NCBI RefSeq assembly: GCF_026151205.1 | Contig: NC_087074.1 | Location: forward strand, 14,694,667-14,758,666 | DNA: 64,000 bases | Source: Bolinopsis microptera | Taxonomy: Eukaryota > Ctenophora > Tentaculata > Lobata > Bolinopsidae | Reading direction: 5' to 3' | Part shown: positions 11,201 to 22,200 of the stretch, in pieces | How the letters are laid out: every line of letters starts with the position of its first letter | How positions within the stretch are numbered: the first letter of the stretch is position 1 | Notes under the pieces: model-generated | Databases searched by the model: none | Told to the model about the DNA's origin: nothing | The model's input: only the letters and a program-made list of their open reading frames with translations | Made by a program: the position numbers and the translations under genes

Positions 11201-12952
11201 CTGTAAATATGCGTTCTTGAAGGCGTTCCTCTTTTTATTGCGGATATCCATTGTCCATTTGCACGGCTGATCTGAAATGAGGTCGTTCATTGTTTACGCT
11301 ATTTAAAATGCAAATATGGTCTTGAGTTTAGTATATATATACATATATATATATATAGCTTAAAGTTAATATTAATCTAGAGTTGTTAACCTTGAAGATG
11401 AACCGGCTGTAAGCAGCATTATATCCTGATGTTCATACTTATTAAGTTGGTTTATAGCTGTAGCTGTATGAAACATCTAAAACTAGACTGTCAGGACGAG
11501 GAATCTTGCCCGGGTTCAGTCCTAAAGTCATTAAAGGGCTTGAAATATGAAACGGTTTTTTAAAAGTATCTTACAGTCAGCAGTGAGCGGCCAATCCCCC
11601 TCACTCATGAGGTACTGGCGATCTTTGGTGATCTTGTAGCCCTGATTAACAGTACCACCTGCACACCCGCTGTACGAAAAGGTGCAGTCAATGAAGTACT
11701 GCTTCGAGTAGACGACAAATTCTCCTGTCAGCTTGTAGTACAGTGCCTCCAAAGTTGCTGCCTGAAATTGATCGGTTATTGTATTAATATCTTATCTCAT
11801 TTTAAGATTCAACAGTTAACCAGCGTTACTGGCGTTGCTAAATAATATGTTTGTATGAAAATTAAACAAATACGGTACTTATAAGGTGTTCAAGACTCGA
11901 TCGTGTCCAAATTTGAAATTATAATTTTTCTATTTTATACTAATGTTGTACACTAAGACTTACAGCGGGGAAGGACCAGCAACTTCCGCAACTGGCTTGA
12001 TCCTGCGGTCTAGACATTCCCAGAGTTTTCTCCCAGTACTGGTATTCCTTTGGCCCTTCACCCGGATTCCAATTTACTTCCTCCGGACTAGGATAGTCTC
12101 TTTTGTCCAGATCCAGGGTAAGGCCTTCCATCCTTTTCATTTTGTGGTTGTCTTCGGCGGAGCGTTCGTTCACCAATAGGGTCAAGTTACCATTTCGTCG
12201 AGTACGAGACACAAGTTCTTCGTGCTCCTCGTCATTCTGGACAGAAGGGTAATCGTTTAGCGGATGGGAGTGTTTATACTTAAGATCGCAAAAAATTCAG
12301 CGGATTCGAATTTTGAGTTATTTGATCTAACAAATTTTAAGTTATAATACTAACGACTAATACACGATGACTTATTATTTAAATTATGTATCAACATGTA
12401 CATGTAAATTACAATTTAAATAGTCATTATATCCTATTGGCGATATCGAAGTAATTTTAATTTGTTAGTTCCTCTAAATTACTAATGTTGTTGAGGCCGA
12501 TGACATAATTTTATTACTGAACAGCAATTTAATGGTGAATCAACAGTTCTAACTTTAGAACAGAAATTTAATCAATTACATACATTGACAGCAAATCGGT
12601 TGAGAGCATCGAGCATAACTCCAGTTGAGGTCTCGTCATGACCCCTCTTCATTCGAACAAGTCGATTGTATCTCTCACTGGAGATTTTTAGTTTAGTACA
12701 TTGTCATTGATTTATCAAATTATAAACCCTTGAATCATAAACCCTTGAATCATAAACCCTTGAATCCGGAGCTAACGAAACAAACAACAACTGAACAGTG
12801 GACTGGTTTTTTAACCTGTGGTCTCGTTTGTCTCTAATTTGTACGCCCCACTTTTTTATCGTGTTCTTGAAGAGCAGGTTGGTGTCGTCAATGGTGCTTT
12901 TTGAGAGAGCCAGGGCTAGAACAGCCCCCACCAGTACTACAAACCGGTGCAT
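8255..12952 (-). CDS. Secreted papain-family (C1) peptidase homologue fused to C-type lectin and CCP domains
   Basis: Eleven exons (high to low): 12816-12952, 12584-12677, 11964-12236, 11575-11761, 11092-11271, 10724-10817, 10356-10474, 9726-9862, 9383-9459, 8908-9119 (acceptor may be 9122), 8255-8700. All phases join, giving about 651 residues. Residues 1-17 are a signal peptide. An I29-like propeptide follows (RFAVN region). The C1 domain has QDQASCGSCW with catalytic Cys near 163, a GCAGG motif, and VAHAQLLVGY with catalytic His near 305. The usual NSWG reads GSYG (residues 321-324), so the Asn that orients His is absent. Residues about 362-500 resemble a C-type-lectin-like domain (WDLAVIPTVQHNNEV, LHIGV, YWTM, ARGLC). 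Residues about 505-560 resemble a CCP/sushi module. Then come four 15-residue HFDxDGHDHSAEE repeats and a Lys-rich end. Likely secreted or vesicular. Activity is doubtful. Confidence 0.88.
8325..8512 (-). repeat. 45-bp coding repeats for Asp/His-rich tail
   Basis: Four copies of a 45-bp unit in the last exon of the lectin-peptidase gene encode HFD(D/G)DGHDHSAEEDE-type repeats. His/Asp-rich runs of this kind often bind divalent metal, which here is inference. Period 45 preserves the frame. Confidence 0.85.
9925..10345. repeat. Minisatellite in peptidase intron
   Basis: Between the exons at 9726-9862 and 10356-10474, about fifteen variable copies of a unit close to CTAGCAACACAGTTACCAGTGTA fill the intron. 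Some copies carry an extra CCAAGTAC. The right edge ends within about 10 bases of the exon's donor. The long open frame across it on the minus strand is an artefact of the repeat. Confidence 0.85.
12718..12768. repeat. Three tandem copies of AAACCCTTGAATCAT
   Basis: Three near-identical units of about 16 bp, ATAAACCCTTGAATC, are in the first intron of the lectin-peptidase gene. It is a short simple tandem array with no further function apparent. Confidence 0.8.
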
Positions 12953-15900
12953 CCTCTAGTGGAAAAAAGGTTAAATGTTATATTATAAAATCTAAGCAAG
13001 ATCTACTGTGGTTTTTATCAAATTTTGAGGAAAATATAATAATGCTAGATAGTCTATATTGCGGTTAAACTTAAATTTAAAATAATAATAGTTAATACTA
13101 GCAAACTAAACGAAATGGAGATTAAGCCTCTATTTCGATATATAACCCGGATTGCTTTTAAAGTTAAACGTAAGCAGTAAGCTCAATGTAGACTGAATTA
13201 AAACGGGGAACAATGATAAACACCTCTACTGGCCAGTGAACCGTAGTCTATTTGATATAAAAGCCCTTGAAACGAACCCATTCTAATGCCTAAATAGTCA
13301 AGTTCATTATAAAACCTTTGCATAAATTAAAAAGTAATAAAAAGGGACACCTCAGCTTGAAATTTACTATTTCATATAACATGAATTGAACTTGAAGTTC
13401 AACCTGACCGCCCTTTGTAGTCACTTTAAAACATACATTTAAACGTCTATCTATTATCAATCATGGACAAGGCTATTAATATTATGGACAATTGAGTAGT
13501 GACGTTATAACAGCTTATAAATTATAAGCACCACCAATCTTTATCTAAGGTAAAATATTGTAAACGCACAATTTAAACTTAAAGTCACATGAGTGGCTAA
13601 TAGCTGCAGTGGCATACCTACGTCAGCTTCCAGCTTTGAAAGAGCCTTTTGAGTTTTGAATATACTGCTGCGGATAAATATAATGAATAAGCTTAAGCAT
13701 AATATGCCGGATATGCTGCATATCCGGCTGCTACTTTAGTCTTATAGCTCTAAAGTTGTCCAAACAATATGTAAATATTCATAATCATGCCGAAGTAAGT
13801 TATACTGCCTTGCTGGTCCCTTTTCATCGTTGAAACTATTCATTTTTAGAACAAAGGCCATACGAGGGCCGAACATGTCGTGAATGATAATGATAATGGT
13901 TTGTTGCCATCAGTACCGCGGTGGAAACGTTTCATTGTCAAGTGTATCACAATATCTTATAGCCCTATGGCCTTTAAGTATAATAGCCATATTACGTACG
14001 CCTTAGAGAGACAACATATAGAACAACAAGGTACGGTAATATTTTGCAAATAGTGCGATCCTGCGACTTATTAAAATTGTTTAATGTGCTGCAATTTAGA
14101 GGGGAAAACTACCTCCATTAAGCTGAGAGTGAGCAATTCGCCAAATTTTCAGTCTTTAGGTTGGATTATTCAGCAGCGTAGTAATAATATATAACGTTGG
14201 CGTTAAATTACACGGTTGTCGAGTTTAACACAACAAGTAACTTACAAGGTTAATGTCCCACACAGAGTTTCCTGACGATTTCAAATTTTTAATTCTAGAA
14301 TTACCCTCGTAGAGGTTTTTACAATTACATGGGTCAGAATGAGCTGGTGCATAATTCGGCAGAGTATTCGATATTATATTAATTATTTATTATGCAACAA
14401 TAACATTATATTCCAACACATTGCGTGTATAGACAATCATGCTTGCAAACTATAATATGGTATTGTGACTAAAGTAACTCAATTTCAATCTGTTAGTGTT
14501 AAGGGATTCATGTGATTCAGCTCGACGAGTGAATCGTTTGCCATAAGATTCACCCTTTTTCGATTTTTACCAAAAGAGAGTGAATCTAATTCAACGTTCT
14601 AATTCTATACTGAATAGAAGGCAGTAGCAGAAATACCGAAGCAATATTGCAGCCAACTCATGGAGAAAATTGAAACATTGAAACGCTTTATATAAGGGAC
14701 TGTAACGAGGGCATGTTTTAACATTTAATTTTGACTGGTTGACATCAGGCGTTCTAATTGACTTAATTAAGGACTATAATTTAAGAATATAAACTGAAAT
14801 AGCTGGAAAGAGAACGTTGCAGCACCCCCTCGATACCCAGCTGCAAATGTTGAGCTTTTTCATGGACCAATTGACGAGTATAAACTTATATGATGTATGG
14901 TACTTAACCAGTGAACACGCCCAAACCTTATATATTTAACAACAATTATTAATTAATTATTTTACAGAGGGGTGTTAATGGTGATAAACTTGTCACTTAT
15001 AGTTTAGGGTTGACATGTGCTCAAATTATAGCCTGAACCACATCAATTACCGTCTTTGAAGGGCAACGGAACTTGCCTCAAAACTGCAATTACAATTAAT
15101 GATAATTGACATTTTCTGACAACTATTATCATCTTTTAGAATAATGATATGTTTAATGTTGTGAGGTAGGTTGCTAATAAACTCAGAAAATGGGTTTCAG
15201 TAGCATCAGACTCAGAAAATGGGTTTCAGTAGCATCAGACTCAGAAAATGGGTTCCAGTAGCATCAGATTCAGGGTAAATACCAGCCGTCTACTGCGATA
15301 TAGTTTTATAGCCAGGCAGAAGATTGAAGTCAGAATTGAAGTCTAAAGATCCCGGGATCATAAAAACTAGAAATACACCTATCTTATTCTTAGTTCTTAC
15401 CGAGCAGGAGCAAAAGTCACGACATTAATATCTTGATAGAAGAGTTGAGCAACGTTAAGACCTAACTAATGTCAAAAGTGAGTCGTAAGAATATTCCAAC
15501 ATGGCCAGCCCTTAAAAGTACGCCCAAGTCTTTAAGTTTGTCTGGATTTTGGGTGGAATATTATCACTGAACACCACTCGCCTTTGCTGCGAATATTTTA
15601 AACAAAGCTCCAATGATCAAACTGACGCACAGGCACAAAGGCACGTTTCTGTGAATTGTGCTGACGGTCAATCAATTTTTGTCATTAACTCCTGATAGAA
15701 AGAACTGCTAAAACTTAATTACGATTTAATTAACATTTAATTATAATCATTGTCAGCAGTTCGGTCTTAATTATTCAGAAAGAATAGTTTAAGTTTAACA
15801 GACACATCGTTAGTATAAAATATATGAGCTACATAATTGAATGAGCTCTCCAAAATTATGAGTTTGACTGAAGGGGTGCGGGCGGTACCTTTATAACTTA

Positions 15901-16270
15901 ACCTTTTTCCGCTGTGTTCATACTTCATGTTGGATTGAAAACAATACTGGTTGCCCTAAGAGTAAGTCCGTCATATTATGACAATATAAATTGCCATAAC
16001 GACTAAACGCTGGTCATTACAATGAGGCCTGTCGGTCGGGTTGGACGGTACAGTTTTCCTTCATAATGAAATGAAATGAGGTATTTATATCCCGCTCATA
16101 TGATTAACCAACAACACAAGGAAGGTGTAGTGGTTAACCGTGTCAGAGCGGCTGACTGTGAGTGATGTGAGCAAATGTGTAAAAGTGAACTTAAGTATAA
16201 CTCATCATAAGGCAAAGACAAAATAATAAGAAATAAAAGCCAGGGTGTCTTGCAAAGTGAAGACAAATGG
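12953..16270. other. Gene-poor upstream region of the lectin-peptidase gene
   Basis: This holds the presumed promoter and 5' flank of the minus-strand peptidase gene. I see no long or splice-consistent coding frame. It is AT-rich, with one 29-bp tandem repeat (15180-15268). A TATA box is not evident at a convincing distance from the ATG at 12952. Exons of under about 80 bases could be missed. Confidence 0.45.
15180..15268. repeat. 29-bp tandem repeat, three copies
   Basis: Three copies of ACTCAGAAAATGGGTTTCAG plus TAGCATCAG. The third copy has GGGTTCC in place of GGGTTTC. It lies in non-coding DNA. Confidence 0.9.
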
Positions 16271-16278
16271 AAAGAAGA

Positions 16279-16990
16279 AACATCAGGACTGATTATATAA
16301 ATGGTTCTTTAACATTCGCTTGAAGCAGTTGGTATCAGTAATACATCTCAACATCAGTGGAAGAGAGTTCCATGCAATCGGTGCATGGCTTGAGAAACGT
16401 CTGTCATCAATTTTGGACCTTTTATTCTTTGGTACCTTGAGCATGAGATGGTCACCAGGTCTCTTCGACCTGGTCATGGTGTTTGAAAGTTATATATCCG
16501 CTACATCCACATCCAGTAGTGCTTTGAGGTAATCAGGTGCAGTATCGTGAACTGCTTTGTGGGTTAATAGACAAACGTTAAAGAAGATTCGTTGGTCTAT
16601 AGGGAGTATGTGGGCCTTCTTATAGAAGGGAACCAAGTCTGTGGTTCTGTCTTCTATGTTATAGATGAAACGAACTGCCCCATAAAGGGTGGATCTAAGC
16701 TTGTTTAATCTGGTCTTGGGTAGATTCATGTATAGAGAATTACAGTAATCTAATATAGATATAACCAGTTGTTTCACCAACATCAATTTAATGCCTTCAT
16801 CCAGGTAACGACCAATAGTTCTCAGGTTCATCATTGTCCAGCTACATTTCCTTTTGACATTATTGATCTGTCTTCCCATATTTAAAGTTTCATCAAATTT
16901 GACACCCAGGCTCTTCCAGCTATCTCCTTTGCACTCGGTAGGTAGAATTTCAGTGCTTCCAAATTGCAGTCTGACACTGAGTTCACACTA
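16279..16990 (-). pseudogene. 3' part of a LINE reverse transcriptase (CR1/L2-like), 5' truncated
   Basis: On the minus strand, 16490-16990 reads through LGVKFDETLNM, then LVISILDYCNSLYMNLPK, then HILPIDQRIFFNVCLLTHKA and APDYLKALL. After a frame change, 16283-16477 gives RFSSHAPIAWNSLPLMLR and FKRMLKNHL. This is the C-terminal thumb and tail region typical of non-LTR retrotransposons of the CR1/L2/Jockey type. The frame change and missing 5' part make it a dead-on-arrival copy. Confidence 0.85.
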
Positions 16991-17164
16991 TAATAAATAA
17001 ACAATATAAAAATCACGTGACATCTAGTTCGGCACATGAGAAGAGCAGGCATGATTACGACTACGAGGCAGGCATGATCACGAGCCCAGGCCCAGTACAG
17101 GCATAATAAACACGTACAGGCATGATAAACACACGCACCTGAATTACGAGATCTTAAAATCATT

Positions 17165-17240
17165 GGAATTGAAATAAGGGGGCGCTTTTTCGGCGGAGGG
17201 GGGGGGGGGGGGGCAACATGCAACGTTACGCCACTGAATA
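17165..17240. mobile_element. Terminal fragment of a poly-G/C-containing MITE ending in TTACGCCACTG
   Basis: The sequence GGGCGCTTTTTCGGCGG, then a run of about 17 G, then CAACATGCAACGTTACGCCACTG matches the termini of the elements near 47201-47460 (TIR CAGTGGCGTAACG) and 48262-48350 (GTGGCATAACGTTGCATG plus poly-C). It is a dispersed repeat family in this genome. Confidence 0.6.
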
Positions 17241-17250
17241 AAGTGACTTG

Positions 17251-17495
17251 ACCCCATGACATAGGGTTAAAATGCTCCCCTGACGAGATGTTGGCGAAAA
17301 GCTGTCTCGATCACGTGATATGACCGTATATTAAGGAAGTTGGTCTAATTTCTCGTTAGGGTTAGGATTTCAGCATATGCTTTTGTTAAAGATTGGGTTA
17401 TGGTTATGGTTGGGATCTGATTAGAAATAGAGGTCTAGGATTTCGAATAGTCATTCAGGGCCAGCTAAAGAACGTGTTTAAAAAGTCCCGTGATA
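17251..17495 (+). repeat. Direct repeat, left copy (pair with 18735-18990)
   Basis: About 245 bp beginning CCCCATGACATAGGGTTAAA, through TCGATCACGTGATATGA, TTTCAGCATATGCTTTTGTT and TCAGGGCCAGCTA. A second copy starts 1.5 kb to the right in the same orientation, with about 90% identity by eye. It contains degenerate TTAGGG-like runs. It could be an LTR-like pair, a MITE pair or a segmental duplication. No polymerase frame lies between them. Confidence 0.75.
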
Positions 17496-18734
17496 GTCGA
17501 GTGTAGAGTGATTATTCATTAATCATCCATGATAACGCAATACGGATAATTATAACAAAGTAACTATAACTTGATTAAAGGCCTTAATTAAAAATCAAAT
17601 AATATTCACGGTTAGCATACAATCATTTAGTAGATCGGGAAGTAACAACATCAATAGGATGATTTTTCCCATTTTACAAATATTCTTACCCCACTCAATA
17701 TATTTAACATCCGGCAAGAAAATCCGGCGTCCAAATTCGCTTTTTTCATGATGTGCCCACAAAATGCAAGAAAGCTTTAAGATATCGTTCACATATTATT
17801 ACATAAACCAGCATAGGGGAGGCGATTTGATAAAGGTCACTAATTTTTAAATAATAACTGTGTTAAAGGACTTACGGCTTACGTAATATGGAACGACGTA
17901 ACATGTAAGTACTACATAGCAATTTTAGATTTAAACGAAATATTGTCACTTTAAACATAGTAATGCATCAAGAGTAAAAATGAATATTGTTTATTATACT
18001 TATACTTTATTAAACTTATACTCGTAATTGTATGAGGATATCACCTTACCAAATGTTAGATCATATCTCCTTATTTTGAAATATCCATCTTTAGCTCTGC
18101 ACTACCAATATCAAAACACATCGATGGTAAAGTTCAAAGCATCATTGGACATTGCTAAGTATTAAAAGAATAGTGAATATCGAAAAAGCCCCTTGGCCAA
18201 CTTGTGGATATTTATTCACCCATTATTTTATGTCCATCATTTAAAAAATACTAAATCTGGTAACTTAGTTTATCTTCGGACGCTGTATAATCGCAAAATG
18301 ATGGGTTGTAAGAGTTTTTAACCACAATGCACACAGTGCAAACAGTGCATGCTTCCCTCTGTAATCAGGATCTATCGTTGAATCCAAAGGATCCCAGATT
18401 CGTTTCATATACCCAACAGCCAGTCGTACTTGGCGAATTTCGGATTTTGATCTTCGGAGCAGTCGATTACTGAATATTCGGATCTCTGGAAATGTTGTAT
18501 TTTTGTCTGAATCAAGATGGAGAATGGTGCTTCAAATGATCTTATTTCATTTCATCTTACCCTTTTCCTGCAAAAAAAACTGTGTTATTTATAATTTTTA
18601 TTTAAATTTCAGGAGGCATTGAAACCGAGCGTGCTAAATCACTCTACAGTCGATCTTCGAGATTGTTCTAAAAGTGTCCCCGACAGTTGAAACCCACTTC
18701 AATCGATGTATTTTCGGAGGTTGATTCCGAATCA

Positions 18735-18990
18735 CCCCCATGACATAGAGTTAAAATGCTCCCCTGACGAGATATTGGCGAAAAAACTGTCTCGATCACG
18801 TGATATGATCGTATAAGGAAGTTAGTCTAATTTCTCGTTAGGGTTAGGGTTTCAGCATATGCTTTTGTTAAAGATTGGGTTAGGGTTAGAGTTGGGATCA
18901 GATTAGAGGGTTAGGGTTTCGAATAGTCGTTCAGGACCAGCTAGAGAACAGGTTGAAAAAGTCACGTGACAGTCGAGTGTAGAGTCATTA
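18735..18990 (+). repeat. Direct repeat, right copy (pair with 17251-17495)
   Basis: Same sequence as the left copy, beginning CCCCCATGACATAGAGTTAAA. It has a longer TTAGGGTTAGGGTTT-type stretch and ends near GTCACGTGACAGTCGAGTG. The 1.25 kb between the copies has no recognisable gene. Confidence 0.75.
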
Positions 18991-19277
18991 ATCATCATCC
19001 CATTGAAACATTGATATTTCGTGATATCTAAAAATGTATCTACATTTTGTAAATTTGTAGTTTTGGGGGTTTCATGAAGACGGCTAAGCTAAAAATGCCT
19101 AATATAACTGCTGTGATAGGATAATTGATAACATGCTTTCCATTATAATAAAACAGTGATCAAAATAGCTGGGAGAGTGAATGAGTCTGAATGATATCCA
19201 AAAGATGCATATTTAATTTTAGTGATCCATAGCATGTAATAACTAAATTAACTGCTCATCACCCTTGTCTTGTCCTG

Positions 19278-22200
19278 TTATCCATGAGTGTTAGACTTCA
19301 CTGCTTGATCGTGTTCAGCTCGAGTCTGACAGATTGGACAGAAGGAACCATTGGAGTCAGGACTCCCATCAACAGTTAGCGGTCCGTAGATCGAGAACTC
19401 GTGGTCATGAGGTGTTGATCCACTGCTCCCACTTTTATGGAGCCCCTGACAAACCGAGCACTTGGAGGTGGTGATACTGATTGGAGCATAGTTATCTTGG
19501 TCTGGTTCCTTCGGTTCGTCAAAGAATTCTCTGATTTTATCAAACATTGATTTCGATGGTTCGGGTGATTTCTCCTGGTTCAATGTCTTGTCGATATCAT
19601 CATAATCACCAATGAGTTTTAGAGTAGCTTCACCAGCAGCTTTGTCAACAAGAGTTGAAGTAGGTGAAGTGGTTGCTGGGTCCGCCGGAATATCAAGAAC
19701 AATTGGGATCGGGTGTTCCTCAGTCTTAGCAGGCTCTAGGAGCTCGTCTAACCCTGCTTTCTCTTCCTCTACAGGACTATATGTGTGAGATTTAGAGAGT
19801 TCCTCCTCAGCATCCACAAACTCTTCGTCTTCAATACCACTCTCTTGTTCAACTCGGGGTCCTTCTTGCTCCGGATACAGGGTATCGTAGTCGTGGTGAG
19901 ATGAAATAGGAAGTGTGTTTATTGATGGTGGTGGTGGGATCGGTTCAGGAGGTGATATTATCTTTTCAGGAGGTGATGACGTTTCCTCTGGTAGTGATGT
20001 CGTTTCCTCTGGAGGTAAATCTTCTGGAGGCGATGGTGTATCTTCTGGATGCATATCTTTTGTGGGATACGGTGACTCTTTCACAACATCTACCGGAGTT
20101 AAGAGTTGCAACTCTGGAGATTTGTCTTCCTCTGGAGAAGGTTGTTCTTCCATAAGATGTGGTGGTTTGATTTCTGGAATCGAGGAGTCCTAAGAATAAT
20201 CCATCTTATAATCTTAAAATCTATCTACTATCCGTAGATTGTGAACGCGGGGAAATGAAAATTTAAGAGATTCCTGGTGAAAGTGTACCTTTATTGGTTT
20301 TAAGACGTTGACGTCCACTCGTATTTTACCATTACTTTCTTGAGAGATTTTCAGTTGTGTCTTCAGCTTCGAGCAGTTTTCGCAATTCTGCCGAAAAATC
20401 TAAAATCATGATTACGATTCTAGCACTGTGACAGTGAATAAAACATTATATTGATAATGTGTTTGTTTTGGGCTCAATATAAGTAATTGAATAAATATAT
20501 CCATATACATGTATCATAGTGGAAAAGCACATCATGATCATCACGCCGCGCGAGTGAACTCATATAAATTTCAGCTAAACACAACTGAAAGTCTACCTGA
20601 ACTTTATGAGACAGCTCTTGTATCTTCTTATGGAGGATTCTATTCTCCTGGGCCGTGTGTTCTAGTTCTCTTGACAGCTCCTTTAACTGTTCCTGACGTG
20701 CTCTGAAAATAAACTAATTAAACTCTGGAGCTTTGTGGAACGAGATGATGGAGAAGAACAGTGAACAAGGAATATGAGAAATGGTGGGGTGTGGCCTTAT
20801 GGTAGTGATAAGTCAATACTACTATCAAAACCAGAAGTACTCATTTTCGTATTATGTGAGTACACCAACATGTATATAACGACATAAGATAACGGTTGAT
20901 ACTAGCAATAAGTGTAAATATAACCTTGAGCAGCTTCTAGTATCGAACAACGTTATACCCTGGTTTCTGTAAGCTCACTTATGAACATCATCTGCCCACC
21001 TTACTTTTGAGAATAAATGTAATACTTTCTTTACTGCTATGAGCTTGTTTAATTTTGAGTTTAACTCGGACATCGCATTTATCTTGCTGCTGTTGGCCCC
21101 ATCGCTTTGCTTTGCTGGATTCCTAGTCACTATAACACTACTGATATGTATACTTAATCAAAATAAACGGATACCGGAGATATGTGAACAATGCTCCAGA
21201 CATATCCAAAGCGACGCCGTACCTCTAGCGGTAAACTATTTTGTTTTAATCTTGAAGTTTCGTGTCCATTTTATAAATAAATAAGGATCGGATACTTCAG
21301 AGCGTGGGTGTGAATTTAGATTTTTTTTTGAAATATTGAGGGATAATTGAACAAGGATAAGTGATAACGTTTCTATTTTACAGGCAGGTAGATCCGAAAT
21401 TTACACGAACGATCAAATACTGGAACTTGCCGCTCCCCAGGACGAAGTAAGACTTTTTTTGTAGTTGTACTCTTCGCTTGTAGACAATTATATTTTAAAG
21501 CCATTTTAAGTTTATCAACGAGGGAAATTTTCGTACTGATTCACTTTCAGTAAAACAAACAAACAAGAACTCTGTTTAGACATAATATCTTACACAGATC
21601 TTTTATGGCAGGTTACACAAAGATATGAATTCTATAGACACGAATCATCAGCTGCACTAAGTCTACCACAATACGAAGCAGCAAATGGCCATCACGAGTC
21701 AGTACAGGCACACCGACCTGATTCTGCCTACACCGATATCCCGGATTCTCCAATGAGAACAATTCCTGGGTACAAACGCAAAAGTTTCCATCACCCTGCC
21801 CGAGTAAATGTCACATTTTCAGATCTAGCGCTGCAAGATCCCCCCTCCACACAAACGTACGGGTCAGTTCCTCTACCTAGTAACCAGAACAGGATAAGTT
21901 TGTACGTTGATACAAATATTGCTGGAGAACATGCTGCAGAGGAAAAGTTTCTGTTCGACGACGTCTCCGAGGGCATCTACGAAGGCATGGACTTAGGACA
22001 TTATGACACCGTTACACTTCCAACCCCTCCAGAAAATGACGAGAACACCAACAATTACGAAGATGTTGTGATTACCCTGAAAGGCAACTACCATAGTATG
22101 GACGTTCAAGGAGACGGCCATAATGACAGCGTTACGCTTCCAAGTCATCCCAACTTTGACGACAACGACCATTATGATATTCCTATGAATCCTAGGAATA

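Noticed and set aside
17340-18920. Telomere or interstitial telomere tract
   Set aside because: The TTAGGG-like runs are only two to three units and degenerate, and they belong to the dispersed direct repeat.
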